Shown here piece by piece: positions 27,498 through 36,107 of a DNA stretch of 64,000 nucleotides. The stretch spans positions 186,001 to 250,000 of the forward strand of contig NZ_FQZO01000001.1 of NCBI RefSeq assembly GCF_900142075.1, read 5' to 3'. Source of the stretch: Clostridium amylolyticum. Lineage in GTDB: Bacteria; Bacillota; Clostridia; Clostridiales; Clostridiaceae. The position numbers and the translations under genes are program-made. How positions within the stretch are numbered: position 1 is the first letter of the stretch; each line of letters opens with the position of its first letter. The notes below the pieces were generated by a model that saw only the letters and a list, made by a program, of their open reading frames with translations, had not been told where the DNA came from and made no database searches.

Positions 27498-27529
27498 TTG
27501 CAATAGTGAGAGCTATTGCAAATTTTTTT
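27498..27529 (+). terminator. Rho-independent terminator after sodC
   Basis: TTGCAATAG (27498-27506) pairs perfectly with CTATTGCAA (27513-27521), followed by seven T residues. Confidence 0.85.
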
Positions 27530-27690
27530 GGCTAATTTTTGTAGATATTGAAAAATCAACTTAAAGAACCAGGAGCCTTTTGAGAAATAAAAATCAATTG
27601 GCTTTTTTATTTGGGTTTGAATCTATATGACGTGTAATTAAATTAAGGCAGTTTCGTTAATATATAAAAAAATAGAAATTTAAAACATAC

Positions 27691-27706
27691 TTAGATATAT
27701 ATCTAA
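27691..27706. promoter_or_regulatory. Palindromic operator, copy 1
   Basis: TTAGATATATATCTAA, a perfect 16-bp palindrome of the form TTAGATA-NN-TATCTAA. A half-site TATCTAA lies at 27723-27729 and a second full copy at 27747-27762, all upstream of the ArsR-type regulator. Confidence 0.6.
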
Positions 27707-27746
27707 ATATATGTTCACAATTTATCTAAGTATGCATACATTAATA

Positions 27747-27762
27747 TTAGATAAGTATCTAA
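27747..27762. promoter_or_regulatory. Palindromic operator, copy 2
   Basis: TTAGATAAGTATCTAA, the same arms as copy 1 with a different two-base centre. It lies 48 bp before the start of the regulator gene and probably overlaps its promoter, suggesting autoregulation. Confidence 0.6.
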
Positions 27763-27809
27763 GTAATATTAATATAAGTATAGTATATTCCTTAAGGGGG
27801 GATTTAAAA

Positions 27810-28847
27810 ATGAATATAGAGTTTAACAGAGGTTTATCACGGGTACACGATGCAATGGAGGGGCTGGTTTATTGCTATAAGGATAACTATAAACATATAT
27901 ACGAAGAATATAACCTTAGTTTGAATAAGGCAGCTGAAGAAGCTTTCGTCTTCATAAAGGAAAGAATAACCATGGATATAGCAAATAGTGACCTTTTCTT
28001 CAGTAGGGAAACAGGAGCAGCCATCACCTTTGCCAGATCAAGATTTATACCATCTGATTTGTCAGTTGACAACTTTGTTGACTATCTTATTGGGTTAAGT
28101 GATGAAGAAGTGAAGCTAATTGTTCTTTCAAACTTAAACTCTGCAGGACCAAAAATAAGCCATGAGGAGTTAATACTCATTTCTCAGGATGGAACCAGGA
28201 TAATGGATTTTTTAAGAAATATAAAGCTTTCCTCCTCCATTAAGTGGGAGGCACTAGAGTTTTTCAGAGATGTAAGAAGCTCTATGAAGGGATTTATTGA
28301 GCTTGTAAAAAGATATATTCCTATCTATAAAAAGATTTTAAGCAGGAATAAAAAGCTCATAGAAACTTTTGAGAACTATGTTGAGAGTGGTATCAATTCT
28401 GAGGGAGAAGTATTTTTTACAAAGCTGGTAAAGGATTCAATTAGACTAGATGCAGAGGAAATAATTATTGGCACTCTCTTTTTCCGTTCTAGAACCCTTA
28501 TTTGTACAATTGTAGGAGAAAAATTATATATTTTTATCGGTATGGATTATGAGGAAACAGTAAGATTATCCTTGGGTGCAGGAGATGCCTCCATAAGCGT
28601 ATTTAAAAATGTTTCAGACAAAACCAGGTTTCAAATTCTAAACTTGCTTAAAGACAAGGATCTATACGGCCAAGAGATTGCTGATAAGGTTGGAATCACT
28701 TTGGCAACTGTATCATACCACATGAACTATCTTCTGGCATCTAATCTTGTGACTTTAGAAAAAGTTGGACAGAAGGGATACTATTCACTGAGGAAAGACA
28801 CTTTGAAAAAAAGTGTAGATTTTTTAAATAATAACTTTAATCTATAA
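27810..28847 (+). CDS. ArsR-type transcriptional regulator with large N-terminal domain
   Basis: 345 residues. The C-terminal 80 residues are an ArsR winged helix (NVSDKTRFQILNLLKDKDLYGQEIADKVGITLATVSYHMNYLLASNLV). The long N-terminal part is helical and has no metal-binding cysteines in sight, so it more likely senses a small molecule or a protein. Start ATG 27810 has AAGGGGGGA upstream. Palindromic sites upstream suggest it binds its own promoter. The target was probably the small gene downstream or something lost from the decayed stretch. Confidence 0.85.
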   Translation: MNIEFNRGLSRVHDAMEGLVYCYKDNYKHIYEEYNLSLNKAAEEAFVFIKERITMDIANSDLFFSRETGAAITFARSRFIPSDLSVDNFVDYLIGLSDEEVKLIVLSNLNSAGPKISHEELILISQDGTRIMDFLRNIKLSSSIKWEALEFFRDVRSSMKGFIELVKRYIPIYKKILSRNKKLIETFENYVESGINSEGEVFFTKLVKDSIRLDAEEIIIGTLFFRSRTLICTIVGEKLYIFIGMDYEETVRLSLGAGDASISVFKNVSDKTRFQILNLLKDKDLYGQEIADKVGITLATVSYHMNYLLASNLVTLEKVGQKGYYSLRKDTLKKSVDFLNNNFNL

Positions 28848-28870
28848 TTAAATGAAGGAGAATAGGGATT

Positions 28871-29086
28871 ATGATAATAGAGTATCAAGATCAATACAAT
28901 ATAAAACTAACTAATGAAGTAGATGTTTACTGCAGACTAGAAGGTGTTTCCCCTCTATTTATCTACAGGACTGGAGAGAAAAAAGAGATTTATCCAAAAC
29001 ACAAGTATGGAGGGAAAAGCTTAAAATATTTATTTAAAAAATGGCTGGGGTTCATAAAATTACCCAGCTTCACTACCCATCTATAA
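28871..29086 (+). CDS. Small protein of unknown function
   Basis: 71 residues, ATG 28871 behind AAGGAGAATAGGG, 23 bp after the regulator stop and so probably in its transcript. The N-terminal half is beta-like (MIIEYQDQYNIKLTNEVDVYCRLEG), the C-terminal half basic and aromatic (LKYLFKKWLGF). The following sequence is decayed, so the gene may be a truncated remnant of a longer one. Not recognised. Confidence 0.5.
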   Translation: MIIEYQDQYNIKLTNEVDVYCRLEGVSPLFIYRTGEKKEIYPKHKYGGKSLKYLFKKWLGFIKLPSFTTHL

Positions 29087-29124
29087 TAAGCCATTAACCC
29101 TCTTGGAAGGAGGGATTATCAGAT

Positions 29125-29182
29125 AGCTAATCGCTCCTAATACCTATACTTCTTCAAGTAGTGGGATAACGAGCGATTAGCT
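29125..29182. repeat. 12-bp inverted repeat with 34-base spacer
   Basis: AGCTAATCGCTC (29125-29136) and its exact complement (29171-29182). The spacer itself holds a TACTT/AAGTA hairpin, so the transcript would form a long branched stem. It may be part of a structured RNA or the edge of a lost mobile element; neither is shown. Confidence 0.45.
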
Positions 29183-29199
29183 CCTAGATAAGTTCTTCT

Positions 29200-29345
29200 A
29201 AGCTTCAGTTGGAGTGGTACCCCCTGTATTTCCTCACCATGGGATGATATGTATCGGGGAAACTTATGCTGCATCGATGAATACCGTTTGCGCTTTATTT
29301 CCTCAAATGGCGGTGTTATCCAAAGAAAATAAGGAATGGATATTT
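29200..29345 (+). pseudogene. Relic of a DUF1801 gene
   Basis: The bases around 29207-29290 align with 36664-36750 of the intact DUF1801 gene over about 85 positions, with one extra C in a C run. Read across this frameshift the relic gives SWSGTP then VFPHHGMICIGETYAASMNTV, matching WRGTPVWSHDGIICTGETYKN of the intact protein. No start codon, an upstream stop and a frameshift show it is dead. Confidence 0.55.
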
Positions 29346-29459
29346 TGATGGAGCCTGCAAATGAAATAAATAAACTGAGTAAAATCAAGGATTTACCTGA
29401 TTAAGTGTAAAAAATAAAAAGTTTACTTTATAAGAAAAATGTGAATTGTACTCATTGTA

Positions 29460-29678
29460 TTGGATTGCATATATTTTGCAATTCATTTAGTACAAAACTG
29501 CCTTGTTTATATAAATACATTAATGATTCAACAGGTATTATCAAATAGTAGATTATTTAATATATTGCAAGCTGAGGATTTTAGGGCGTTGACTCCTCTT
29601 ATTTATACCCATGTAAATCCGTATGGAAATTTTAACTTAGACATGAATGAGAGACTGCCTATTGAATTAGCTTTATAA
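29460..29678 (+). pseudogene. Relic of a Tn3-family transposase (C-terminus)
   Basis: The last 45 codons read FRALTPLIYTHVNPYGNFNLDMNERLPIE, the conserved C-terminal end of Tn3-family TnpA proteins (LTPL-x-HVNPYG-x-F-LDM). The preceding codons are not recognisable and the remaining 900 or so residues are missing. No 38-bp terminal repeats were found nearby. Confidence 0.6.
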
Positions 29679-29729
29679 AGCATTTATTGTTATAATCTAG
29701 TGGTTTATCAATAAATATATATATAAATG

Positions 29730-29786
29730 AAAGGATTAAGGCATAAGGATTTCAATTTCTATCATCCTTATTTTTTAATCCTTTTT
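29730..29786 (+). terminator. Long terminator-like hairpin
   Basis: AAAGGATTAA (29730-29739) pairs with TTAATCCTTT (29775-29784) and an inner arm ATAAGGAT (29743-29750) with ATCCTTAT (29764-29771); T runs are at 29771-29776 and 29782-29785. Confidence 0.6.
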
Positions 29787-30389
29787 CAAATCCCTATCTT
29801 AATTTCAAAATCTATTTAACCTCAAATTAAGTATTTTCAATGCTTTATACTGCTTTAGATTCTATTTAGATTTCAATTTTCTTATCCCTTGAGCCATAAA
29901 CCTTTTTCCTACACTGTGTAATTTATCGCTTAGCCTAGTTCTTTAAGTGTGTTAATTTGAGTTATTAAGTTTTTTAGGCCCTATTGAGCCTTGAAATATA
30001 AGGGCTATTCGTTATGATAAAGCCTAATAAATTTAAAAAGCGAAGTGAAGAAGTTCTCTATTTTCTGAGAGTGTTTGCTGAATATTCTTTTGTTTTAGAG
30101 CCACCAGTCCAGTGATTGCTGAGCCATGATTCCGGACGCAAAGCCAACATCAAACTTTTATGCCGCGAAAGCCTCTTGACAATGAGTATCGGCTTGTTAG
30201 TCTGAACCGCCAGGCATCAACTATTCTCCAAAGCCCTGCTCCTTGTTCAACATGGGTGATGCCCTTGATGCTTGAAGACACGCCGATGGATGCTCACTGT
30301 CAAGAGGACCGTGGAATAAATTATAGCTGGCTCAAATTAGGCAAGATTACTCATGTTTGCAGTTTAGGTTGTAAAAAATAATTTCATAG
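29787..30389. other. Non-coding or decayed stretch before the sigma gene
   Basis: Mostly AT-rich and without supported genes. A short frame at 30014-30115 (IKPNKFKKRSEEVLYFLRVFAEYSF) lacks a ribosome binding site. Positions 30100-30350 are clearly richer in G+C than the neighbours and hold a 73-codon frame without a ribosome binding site, probably a fragment of foreign DNA. Confidence 0.4.
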
Positions 30390-30423
30390 TGCAACTTTTT
30401 ACTATCATAATTTATCTAATAGG
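30390..30423 (+). promoter_or_regulatory. ECF-type promoter of the sigma gene (copy 1)
   Basis: TGCAACT (30390-30396) as -35 and TTTATCTAATAGGTG (30411-30425) around the -10. The same two boxes, with the same 26-base distance from TGCAAC to CTAAT, recur at 32540-32575 in front of the export operon. The AAC in the -35 is typical for ECF sigma factors. Confidence 0.65.
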
Positions 30424-30459
30424 TGAAATGATATAATATTGCTTTAGAAGGGAGTGTGA

Positions 30460-30993
30460 ATGTTTATGGAACAAACTTTTCTTGTTAGGAGTGCCGTAAA
30501 AGGCAATAAAGAAGCTTTCACTGCACTCATTCATCAATATAAAAATGAACTATATAATGTAGCTTATATATATACAAAAAACCAGGATGATGCTTTAGAT
30601 GCTATTGATGAGAGTGTATATAAAGCATACATATCAATAAAAAAATTGAAAAAGCCTGAATTTTTTAAAACATGGCTTATTAGGATATTGATAAATGAGT
30701 GTATAAGCTTATTAAGGAAAAAAAATAAAATCGTGCTAGAAGCAGATAATTCGAAATTAGATAGTTCATATGATGATATAAATTTAAACATTGATCATGA
30801 AGAGTTATATAAGGCTCTAAACATCTTAACCGATAAACAAAGAACAGCAATTGTTCTTAAATATTTTGATGATTTAAAGATATCGACCATAGCAGAAATA
30901 ATGGAAGTTCCAGAAAATACTGCGAAGGCTCATATAAGACGTGGACTTTTAGCACTAAGAAAATCATTAAAGGAGGATGTTATTAGTGGATAA
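30460..30993 (+). CDS. ECF RNA polymerase sigma factor (SigV/SigW-like)
   Basis: 177 residues. Region 2 (FTALIHQYKNELYNVAYIYTKNQDDALDAIDESVYKAY, then FFKTWLIRILINECISLLRK) and region 4 (LTDKQRTAIVLKYFDDLKISTIAEIMEVPENTAKAHIRRGL) are clear. AGAAGGGAG favours ATG 30460; ATG 30466 is possible. It overlaps the anti-sigma gene by 8 bp. A promoter of the type it probably recognises precedes it, so it is likely self-regulated. Confidence 0.92.
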   Translation: MFMEQTFLVRSAVKGNKEAFTALIHQYKNELYNVAYIYTKNQDDALDAIDESVYKAYISIKKLKKPEFFKTWLIRILINECISLLRKKNKIVLEADNSKLDSSYDDINLNIDHEELYKALNILTDKQRTAIVLKYFDDLKISTIAEIMEVPENTAKAHIRRGLLALRKSLKEDVISG

Positions 30994-32086
30994 AAAATCA
31001 TTTCATGTAGAAATTCCTACAGAGAAATTAGACAGCAGAATAGAAGCTTCGATTAATCGAGGCGAAAGGTACGTGAAACATAAAAACTTTAAAAAAGTAG
31101 CTGCAGCATGCATACTTATTGGAGGTCTGTCAATTGTAAATTACGCCAAGCCAGCACTAGCTGAAAGTATACCAGTTATAGGAATTGTAATTCAAGAAAT
31201 AGATAAGGCCTTAGGTATAAATAAAGACTATAAAGATTATGTAAAGTACGCTCAAAAGATCAATAAGATTGCCAAAGATAATGGTATTCAAGTAAAAGTA
31301 AATGAAGCAATAATCGATGATCATAACCATATTTTATTAAGCTATGAAATTAAAAATGAAAGTGCATTTACTCCTGCTGATAAAGCTTATTTCAGTTCTA
31401 ACGATATAGGAATGATATTAGAAGGAATAAAAAGAGTAAGTTTTCAACCTAATTATAATATTGCACCAGAAGAAGCTGAAAAACTATTGCCTTCATTGTC
31501 AAAAGACGGCAAAATGTTAGCATTAGAAGAAACTGGTGGTGCTGTACATGGCAAGTTTATAGATGATCATACCTTCATTGGAATAAGTGAGTTTGATTTA
31601 TCAAGTTTTCAAGATGTACCTAATAATTTTAAAATGAAAGTTGATATAAATAAAATTAAATTTCTAAGTGGTATAGTTGAAACAGGAAATATCGAAAAAA
31701 ATCAATTTTATAGTGGTCCATCTGATGTTAATGGAAAGTGGAACCTAGAGTTTGAAGTTAAGAAATCTATTGTCTATGAAGTAAAAACTGTAAAACCAAA
31801 TATATCATCAGAAAATGTAACAATAAAGGATATAACTATTACTCCATTTACTGCTGATGTTTCTGTGAAAATTGATTTTTCAAAGATTAATAAACTAAAA
31901 GTTGTAGATGAGAATAATAAAGAGTATGAAAATTATAATACCATTAATAAAAAGGAAATGGTCGGCAGATTCTCCGACATAACCTTTAGATTTACCAATA
32001 TAAATAAAAATGTTAAAAACCTGAAATTAATATTTTTAAACGATCATAATGAAGAAGTGTTTTCCTGCTCTGTTCCAATGGAGTAA
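30986..32086 (+). CDS. DUF4179 anti-sigma-like membrane protein
   Basis: 366 residues from GTG 30986; AGGAGG at 30971-30976 is too close to the in-frame ATG at 30977 to serve it, which decides the start. Residues 1-35 are a cytoplasmic, charged part, 36-55 a membrane segment (VAAACILIGGLSIVNYA), and the rest an extracellular domain (SIPVIGIVIQEIDKALGINKDY) typical of DUF4179 proteins encoded next to ECF sigma factors. It probably holds the sigma factor inactive until an envelope signal arrives. Overlap with the sigma gene supports coupling. Confidence 0.85.
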   Translation: MDKKSFHVEIPTEKLDSRIEASINRGERYVKHKNFKKVAAACILIGGLSIVNYAKPALAESIPVIGIVIQEIDKALGINKDYKDYVKYAQKINKIAKDNGIQVKVNEAIIDDHNHILLSYEIKNESAFTPADKAYFSSNDIGMILEGIKRVSFQPNYNIAPEEAEKLLPSLSKDGKMLALEETGGAVHGKFIDDHTFIGISEFDLSSFQDVPNNFKMKVDINKIKFLSGIVETGNIEKNQFYSGPSDVNGKWNLEFEVKKSIVYEVKTVKPNISSENVTIKDITITPFTADVSVKIDFSKINKLKVVDENNKEYENYNTINKKEMVGRFSDITFRFTNINKNVKNLKLIFLNDHNEEVFSCSVPME

Positions 32087-32154
32087 AATATATTACCATT
32101 TAGGACACTGGAATTGTAATACTGAAAGCTTTATACAGTAAAATTAAGGGGCTG

Positions 32155-32343
32155 CTACACAGCTAACTGATTAGTTAACTGCGTAACAGTTCCTGTTTTT
32201 GTTTTAAAGTAGTAATTCTTGACTCCAATGTTATTCTGCTCGCACCATCTGCTTAGAGTCAATACGCTGGCACGGAATTCTTTTATCCTGTTTGTCCATA
32301 GAGCCAGGTGGTAACCATGCGTTTCAGTTGTAAGTTTATCCAT
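32155..32343 (-). pseudogene. Relic of an IS66-type accessory gene (TnpA-like)
   Basis: 62 codons on the minus strand reading RIKEFRASVLTLSRWCEQNN followed by IGVKNYYF, the N-terminal helix-turn-helix pattern of IS66 accessory TnpA proteins (F-x-x-SG-x-T-x-x-x-WC). No tnpB or tnpC follows, and the flanks have no intact IS ends, so this is a remnant. Confidence 0.6.
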
Positions 32344-32539
32344 AGCTTTCCTCTAATCTTTAGACTCGAAATATCTAAAATCCCTTAAGAACCCTAAGTT
32401 ACTTTAGCATTCTTGTTTTATATTGGAGATTATTTCACAGACATAAGATAGGGGACAATCCACATTTTTATTTGACGATTACCTTTGAAATTCTAATTCT
32501 CTTTCTTCTTAAAATTCTTTTTAAAATAATCATTGTAAC

Positions 32540-32575
32540 TGCAACTATTTATTTTATTTATTTATCTAATAAGTG
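32540..32575 (+). promoter_or_regulatory. ECF-type promoter of the export operon (copy 2)
   Basis: TGCAACT (32540-32546) and TTTATCTAATAAGTG (32561-32575), matching the promoter of the sigma gene in both boxes and in spacing. It lies about 40 bp before the adaptor gene, leaving a short leader with AGGAGGAG. Confidence 0.65.
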
Positions 32576-32613
32576 TAATTAATAAATTTCAAATTATTTT
32601 AGGAGGAGAAAAC

Positions 32614-33489
32614 ATGAAAAAGAAACTAGTAATTTTATTTAGTATTGTTGCTGTAATAATAATATCAGGTGTTTTTGTATTAATGCCCAAAAAAGATAAA
32701 CCACAAGCCACTAAGGAATCTAACAGAATACCGCTATATACTATTTCTCAGAGTGATAAAGTGTTTGTAAACGGAATTATTTTACCAGAAAAGGTGATAA
32801 ATATAAATCAAGATCCCTCAAAAGGAACTGTATCTAAGGTTTCTGTGAAGACTGGACAAGTAGTAAAGGGCGGTGATATCCTCTTTACCTATAAGAATGA
32901 TCAAAATGAAGGGAAGATTACAAACATAACAGCACCTATTGATGGTAAGGTATTTTTAAATGATTCTAATGATCAAAATAAGCCATTTATCACAATTAAA
33001 TCAACAGCACTTATTGTAAAGAGTGTGATTAATGAAAAAGATTTGATAAAGGTTAAGGAAAATCAAGCTGCTGATATTTTTGTTTATGCTTTAGATAAAA
33101 CTATAACTGGTAAAGTAAAAAGTGTAGCAAGTGAGCCGGGCAGCATATCAGATGAAGATATGCAGGGGATGATTACTGGAGGTTCAAATTTATCAGTTTA
33201 TGGTATGCGATTTTCTTTGGATTCTCAAGAGGGAATTGTAAATGGATTTCATGTGCAAGTTTCAGTGAAGCTTTCAGGAGAAGTTAAAATATCGAAAGGT
33301 TCAATTCTAGAGGAGGATGGAAAGAAATACGTGTTTAAAGTTCAGGATAAGAAGCTTATAAAACAAGAAATCAAATATGAAGAAATTAAAGGCTCAAATG
33401 ATGTCTCTGTGAACACAGGATTAAAGGAAAATGACACTATCATTATAACTCCTACTCCAGATATGAAGGAAGGTAATGTCATTGAATAA
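32614..33489 (+). CDS. HlyD/MacA-like membrane fusion protein
   Basis: 291 residues. N-terminal signal anchor (about 4-24), then the lipoyl-like halves of an efflux adaptor (GTVSKVSVKTGQVVKGGDILFTY and IDGKVFLNDSN), a beta-barrel region and a C-terminal GLKENDTIIITP. The hairpin between the lipoyl halves is very short, as usual in Gram-positive MacA-like proteins. First gene of the exporter operon, overlapping the ATPase gene by 14 bp. Confidence 0.88.
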   Translation: MKKKLVILFSIVAVIIISGVFVLMPKKDKPQATKESNRIPLYTISQSDKVFVNGIILPEKVININQDPSKGTVSKVSVKTGQVVKGGDILFTYKNDQNEGKITNITAPIDGKVFLNDSNDQNKPFITIKSTALIVKSVINEKDLIKVKENQAADIFVYALDKTITGKVKSVASEPGSISDEDMQGMITGGSNLSVYGMRFSLDSQEGIVNGFHVQVSVKLSGEVKISKGSILEEDGKKYVFKVQDKKLIKQEIKYEEIKGSNDVSVNTGLKENDTIIITPTPDMKEGNVIE

Positions 33490-34168
33490 GGTTATTGAAT
33501 TGAAAAATGTAAATAAATATTACAAGCTGAAAAATGATATGCTGCATGCATTAAAGGATATAAATTTAACTATAAATCAAGGCGAGTTTGTTATGATAAT
33601 GGGGAAGTCAGGAAGCGGAAAAACCACACTGCTAAATCTTCTTGGTTTTCTAGACCGTTTTGAGAAGGGAAATTATATATTCAACGGTAAGGATGTTACT
33701 AATTTAAATGAAAACCAAAGGTCAGAGCTTAGAAATAGTTATATGGGATTCACCTTTCAACAGTTTCATTTAATTGATTCTCTAACTATAGGTAAAAACG
33801 TTGAGCTTCCTCTTTTATACAGAGAAAAGAATGGTATGTCTAGAAAAGAAAGAGCAAAAAGAGTTGAAAAGTACTTGGATACAGTAGGCTTATTAGACAA
33901 AAAGAAACGATCACCTTCAGAGCTATCGGGCGGTCAGCAGCAGCGTGTTGCAATAGCTAGAGCTCTTATTAATGATCCTTATGTAATTTTTGCCGATGAA
34001 CCAACAGGTGCTTTAGATAGTGAAACAGGGATAGATATAATGAATATCTTAAAAAGACTTAATGAAGAGAAGAAAACAATATTAATGGTGACCCATGATG
34101 AAGATTTGATTAAGTATGCCAGTAAAGTAATTCATTTAAAAGATGGCTTAATAACAAAGGTGGAGTAG
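33476..34168 (+). CDS. MacB/LolD-type ABC transporter ATP-binding protein
   Basis: 230 residues. Walker A GKSGSGKTT, Q-loop TFQQFHLIDSLT, signature LSGGQQQR, Walker B VIFADEPTGALDS, H-loop THD. The typical ATPase of FtsX/MacB-type mechanotransmission systems. Two bases before the permease gene. Cargo is unknown; antimicrobial peptides or lipids are usual for such systems under an envelope-stress sigma factor. Confidence 0.93.
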   Translation: MSLNKVIELKNVNKYYKLKNDMLHALKDINLTINQGEFVMIMGKSGSGKTTLLNLLGFLDRFEKGNYIFNGKDVTNLNENQRSELRNSYMGFTFQQFHLIDSLTIGKNVELPLLYREKNGMSRKERAKRVEKYLDTVGLLDKKKRSPSELSGGQQQRVAIARALINDPYVIFADEPTGALDSETGIDIMNILKRLNEEKKTILMVTHDEDLIKYASKVIHLKDGLITKVE

Positions 34169-34170
34169 AT

Positions 34171-35352
34171 ATGTCGATTATTAATTTATTAAAAACCTCA
34201 TTGTACAGTCTGAAAGCACATAAATTAAGAGTTTTTCTCACAATGATAGGAATAATTATAGGGATAAGTTCTGTTACCACTATTCTTTCAATAGCTAATG
34301 GATTTAAGATAGAGATAAAAAAGTCTATGGCAGAAACTAAGGCAAATAAAATTAAAATAGGCTTTACTGCGGATAATAAAATAACAGATATAAGTTTAAT
34401 TCAACCTTTTACTAAAAATGATATAGCTAATATTAAAAAGGTTGATGGAGTAGAAAAGGTAGAGGTTTCTAAGATATCTGGAGAACTTGTTACTACCACT
34501 GTAGGGGCTACCTATTTCGATAGGAATTCTGCTGTTTTGGTAGAGGATTATGAAAATAAAATGATAAATGTAAAGTATGGTCGCTCTTTTAATAAGGGAG
34601 ATGCTTCTAAAAAACTCCTTGTATTAACTAATGAAGCAGCAGTATCTCTTTTTGATTCACCAGAAAATGCTATAGGGCATGGAGTAGAAATTAGTGGTTA
34701 TAACTATATGGTAATTGGAATTTTAGAACAAACAAATAAATTTTCAATAATGGGTAACTCAAGTTATATTTCAAATTATACTCCAAGCGACGTAAATGAA
34801 AATAAACCTATCGATGGCCTGGATGTTTATATTGAACCAGGCAGTAATAAAGATAAGACCTTTGAGGATGCAAAGAGAATGCTTATGCAATATCATCCAA
34901 ATTTGAAGGGCAGCTATAAGCTTCAAGAGCCAGAGGGAATGACAAAAGCCTTTGATAAAATAATTGGTGGGTTAACAGCATTTTTAGCTTTCATAACTGG
35001 AATTTCCTTGTTCGTTGGGGGAATAGGGGTAATGAATATAATGTATGTTTCAGTTTCTGAGAGAAAGAGAGAAATTGGTATAAGAAGAGCCATTGGCGCA
35101 AAACCCAAAAGTATATTGCTTCAGTTCCTTTTTGAAGCGACAATTGTTACAGGGGCAGGAGGGCTAATAGGAATACTTTTAGGCTATTTCATTGGCAAGG
35201 TAGCTGGTAAATTCTTGCCATTCCCTCCAGTATTAACAGTAGCAAGCTTTTTAGGAGCTACACTTACCTCAGTCCTTGTTGGAATAATCTTTGGAATCAT
35301 ACCTGCTATTAATGCATCAAAACTGGATCCGATTAAGGCGATTTATAAATAA
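34171..35352 (+). CDS. MacB-type ABC transporter permease (FtsX domain)
   Basis: 393 residues. One N-terminal membrane helix (KAHKLRVFLTMIGIIIGISSVTTI), a large extracellular MacB-core domain (about 45-260), then three membrane helices with VGGIGVMNIMYVSVSERKREIGIRRAIGA, the FtsX hallmark. Completes a MacA-MacB-permease exporter. Confidence 0.93.
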   Translation: MSIINLLKTSLYSLKAHKLRVFLTMIGIIIGISSVTTILSIANGFKIEIKKSMAETKANKIKIGFTADNKITDISLIQPFTKNDIANIKKVDGVEKVEVSKISGELVTTTVGATYFDRNSAVLVEDYENKMINVKYGRSFNKGDASKKLLVLTNEAAVSLFDSPENAIGHGVEISGYNYMVIGILEQTNKFSIMGNSSYISNYTPSDVNENKPIDGLDVYIEPGSNKDKTFEDAKRMLMQYHPNLKGSYKLQEPEGMTKAFDKIIGGLTAFLAFITGISLFVGGIGVMNIMYVSVSERKREIGIRRAIGAKPKSILLQFLFEATIVTGAGGLIGILLGYFIGKVAGKFLPFPPVLTVASFLGATLTSVLVGIIFGIIPAINASKLDPIKAIYK

Positions 35353-35395
35353 AAACTTGATGCTATAAGTAAAAAGTTCCCTAATTGGGACTCTC

Positions 35396-35419
35396 AATAG
35401 AGTGGCTTGCCACTCTATT
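35396..35419 (+). terminator. Hairpin after the export operon
   Basis: AATAGAGTGG (35396-35405) and its exact complement (35410-35419) around CTTG. The following T content is modest (ATTATTTAATA), so it may be a weak terminator. A second hairpin, AAAGGCAT/ATGCCTTT, lies at 35547-35579. Nothing else was identified between 35420 and 35600. Confidence 0.55.
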
Positions 35420-35600
35420 ATTATTTAATAGAAGTACTTTAATATGGGGAGCATGCTCTTTATTTTTTAACTTTGCCACTGGTTACGCAAATTCTCCCTC
35501 CACCCCATGTATTCTAGATAGCACAGAAATTAGATAAAGAAAATTCAAAGGCATTGAAATGAGAAATCTTGATGCCTTTTGGAAGTCTATCCTAATATAG

Positions 35601-35629
35601 TTGACTTGTCAATTATAATTTTGTAAAAT
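35601..35629 (+). promoter_or_regulatory. Promoter with overlapping palindrome, marR gene
   Basis: TTGACT (35601-35606) and TAAAAT (35624-35629), spacing 17. The -35 box lies within TTGACTTGTCAA, an inverted repeat with five-base arms, a likely operator for the MarR protein encoded directly downstream. Confidence 0.55.
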
Positions 35630-35645
35630 AAATATGGTGATAAAT

Positions 35646-36107
35646 ATGAAAAACATATACGAAGAATTTGGCAGATGGATATCTATACTGTATAGACAGT
35701 TTCAGATATTCATAAATAATGAATTGAAGGACTTAAATATAACATCGGGTGAATATATATATTTGATAAAGCTCTATGAAAATAAAGAATTGACTCAAGA
35801 GGAGTTAGCTGAAATATATTATATTGATAAGGCAGCGATAACAAGGAGTATAAGGAGCCTAGAGGATAAAGGATATATAAAAAGAATAAAAAATCAAAGG
35901 GACAAAAGATCCTATAGAATACAAGTTACAGATCAGGCTCTAAAGGTAAAACACAGAATATATAATGCATTAAAATCTTGGGATGATTTGATCTCATCAG
36001 ATGTAAATGATGATGAATTAAAAATGCTATCCAATGTATTGAAGAATATGTCATTAAAATCACTACATGGAGATCAAAAAGGAGATGATATTTATGAAAA
36101 TAAGTAA
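35646..36107 (+). CDS. MarR-family transcriptional regulator
   Basis: 153 residues. Winged-helix core LNITSGEYIYLIKLYENKELTQEELAEIYYIDKAAITRSIRSLEDKGYIKRIKNQRDKRSYRI with the wing DKRS. ATG 35646 is chosen since TGGTGA just upstream can act as ribosome binding site; ATG 35634 has none. It overlaps the next gene by 14 bp. Confidence 0.9.
   Translation: MKNIYEEFGRWISILYRQFQIFINNELKDLNITSGEYIYLIKLYENKELTQEELAEIYYIDKAAITRSIRSLEDKGYIKRIKNQRDKRSYRIQVTDQALKVKHRIYNALKSWDDLISSDVNDDELKMLSNVLKNMSLKSLHGDQKGDDIYENK

Noticed and set aside
27691..27762. Repeated TATCTAA units considered as a CRISPR-like or iteron array
   Set aside because: Only two palindromes and one half-site, unequal spacing, and adjacent to a regulator gene; an operator explains them better.
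29137..29388. Minus-strand frame of 83 codons
   Set aside because: It overlaps the DUF1801 relic on the plus strand, which has a clear match to an intact gene; the minus-strand product shows no motif.
30160..30381. 73-codon plus-strand frame in GC-richer DNA
   Set aside because: No ribosome binding site, no recognisable motif, and the surroundings are decayed; kept only as part of the non-coding stretch.
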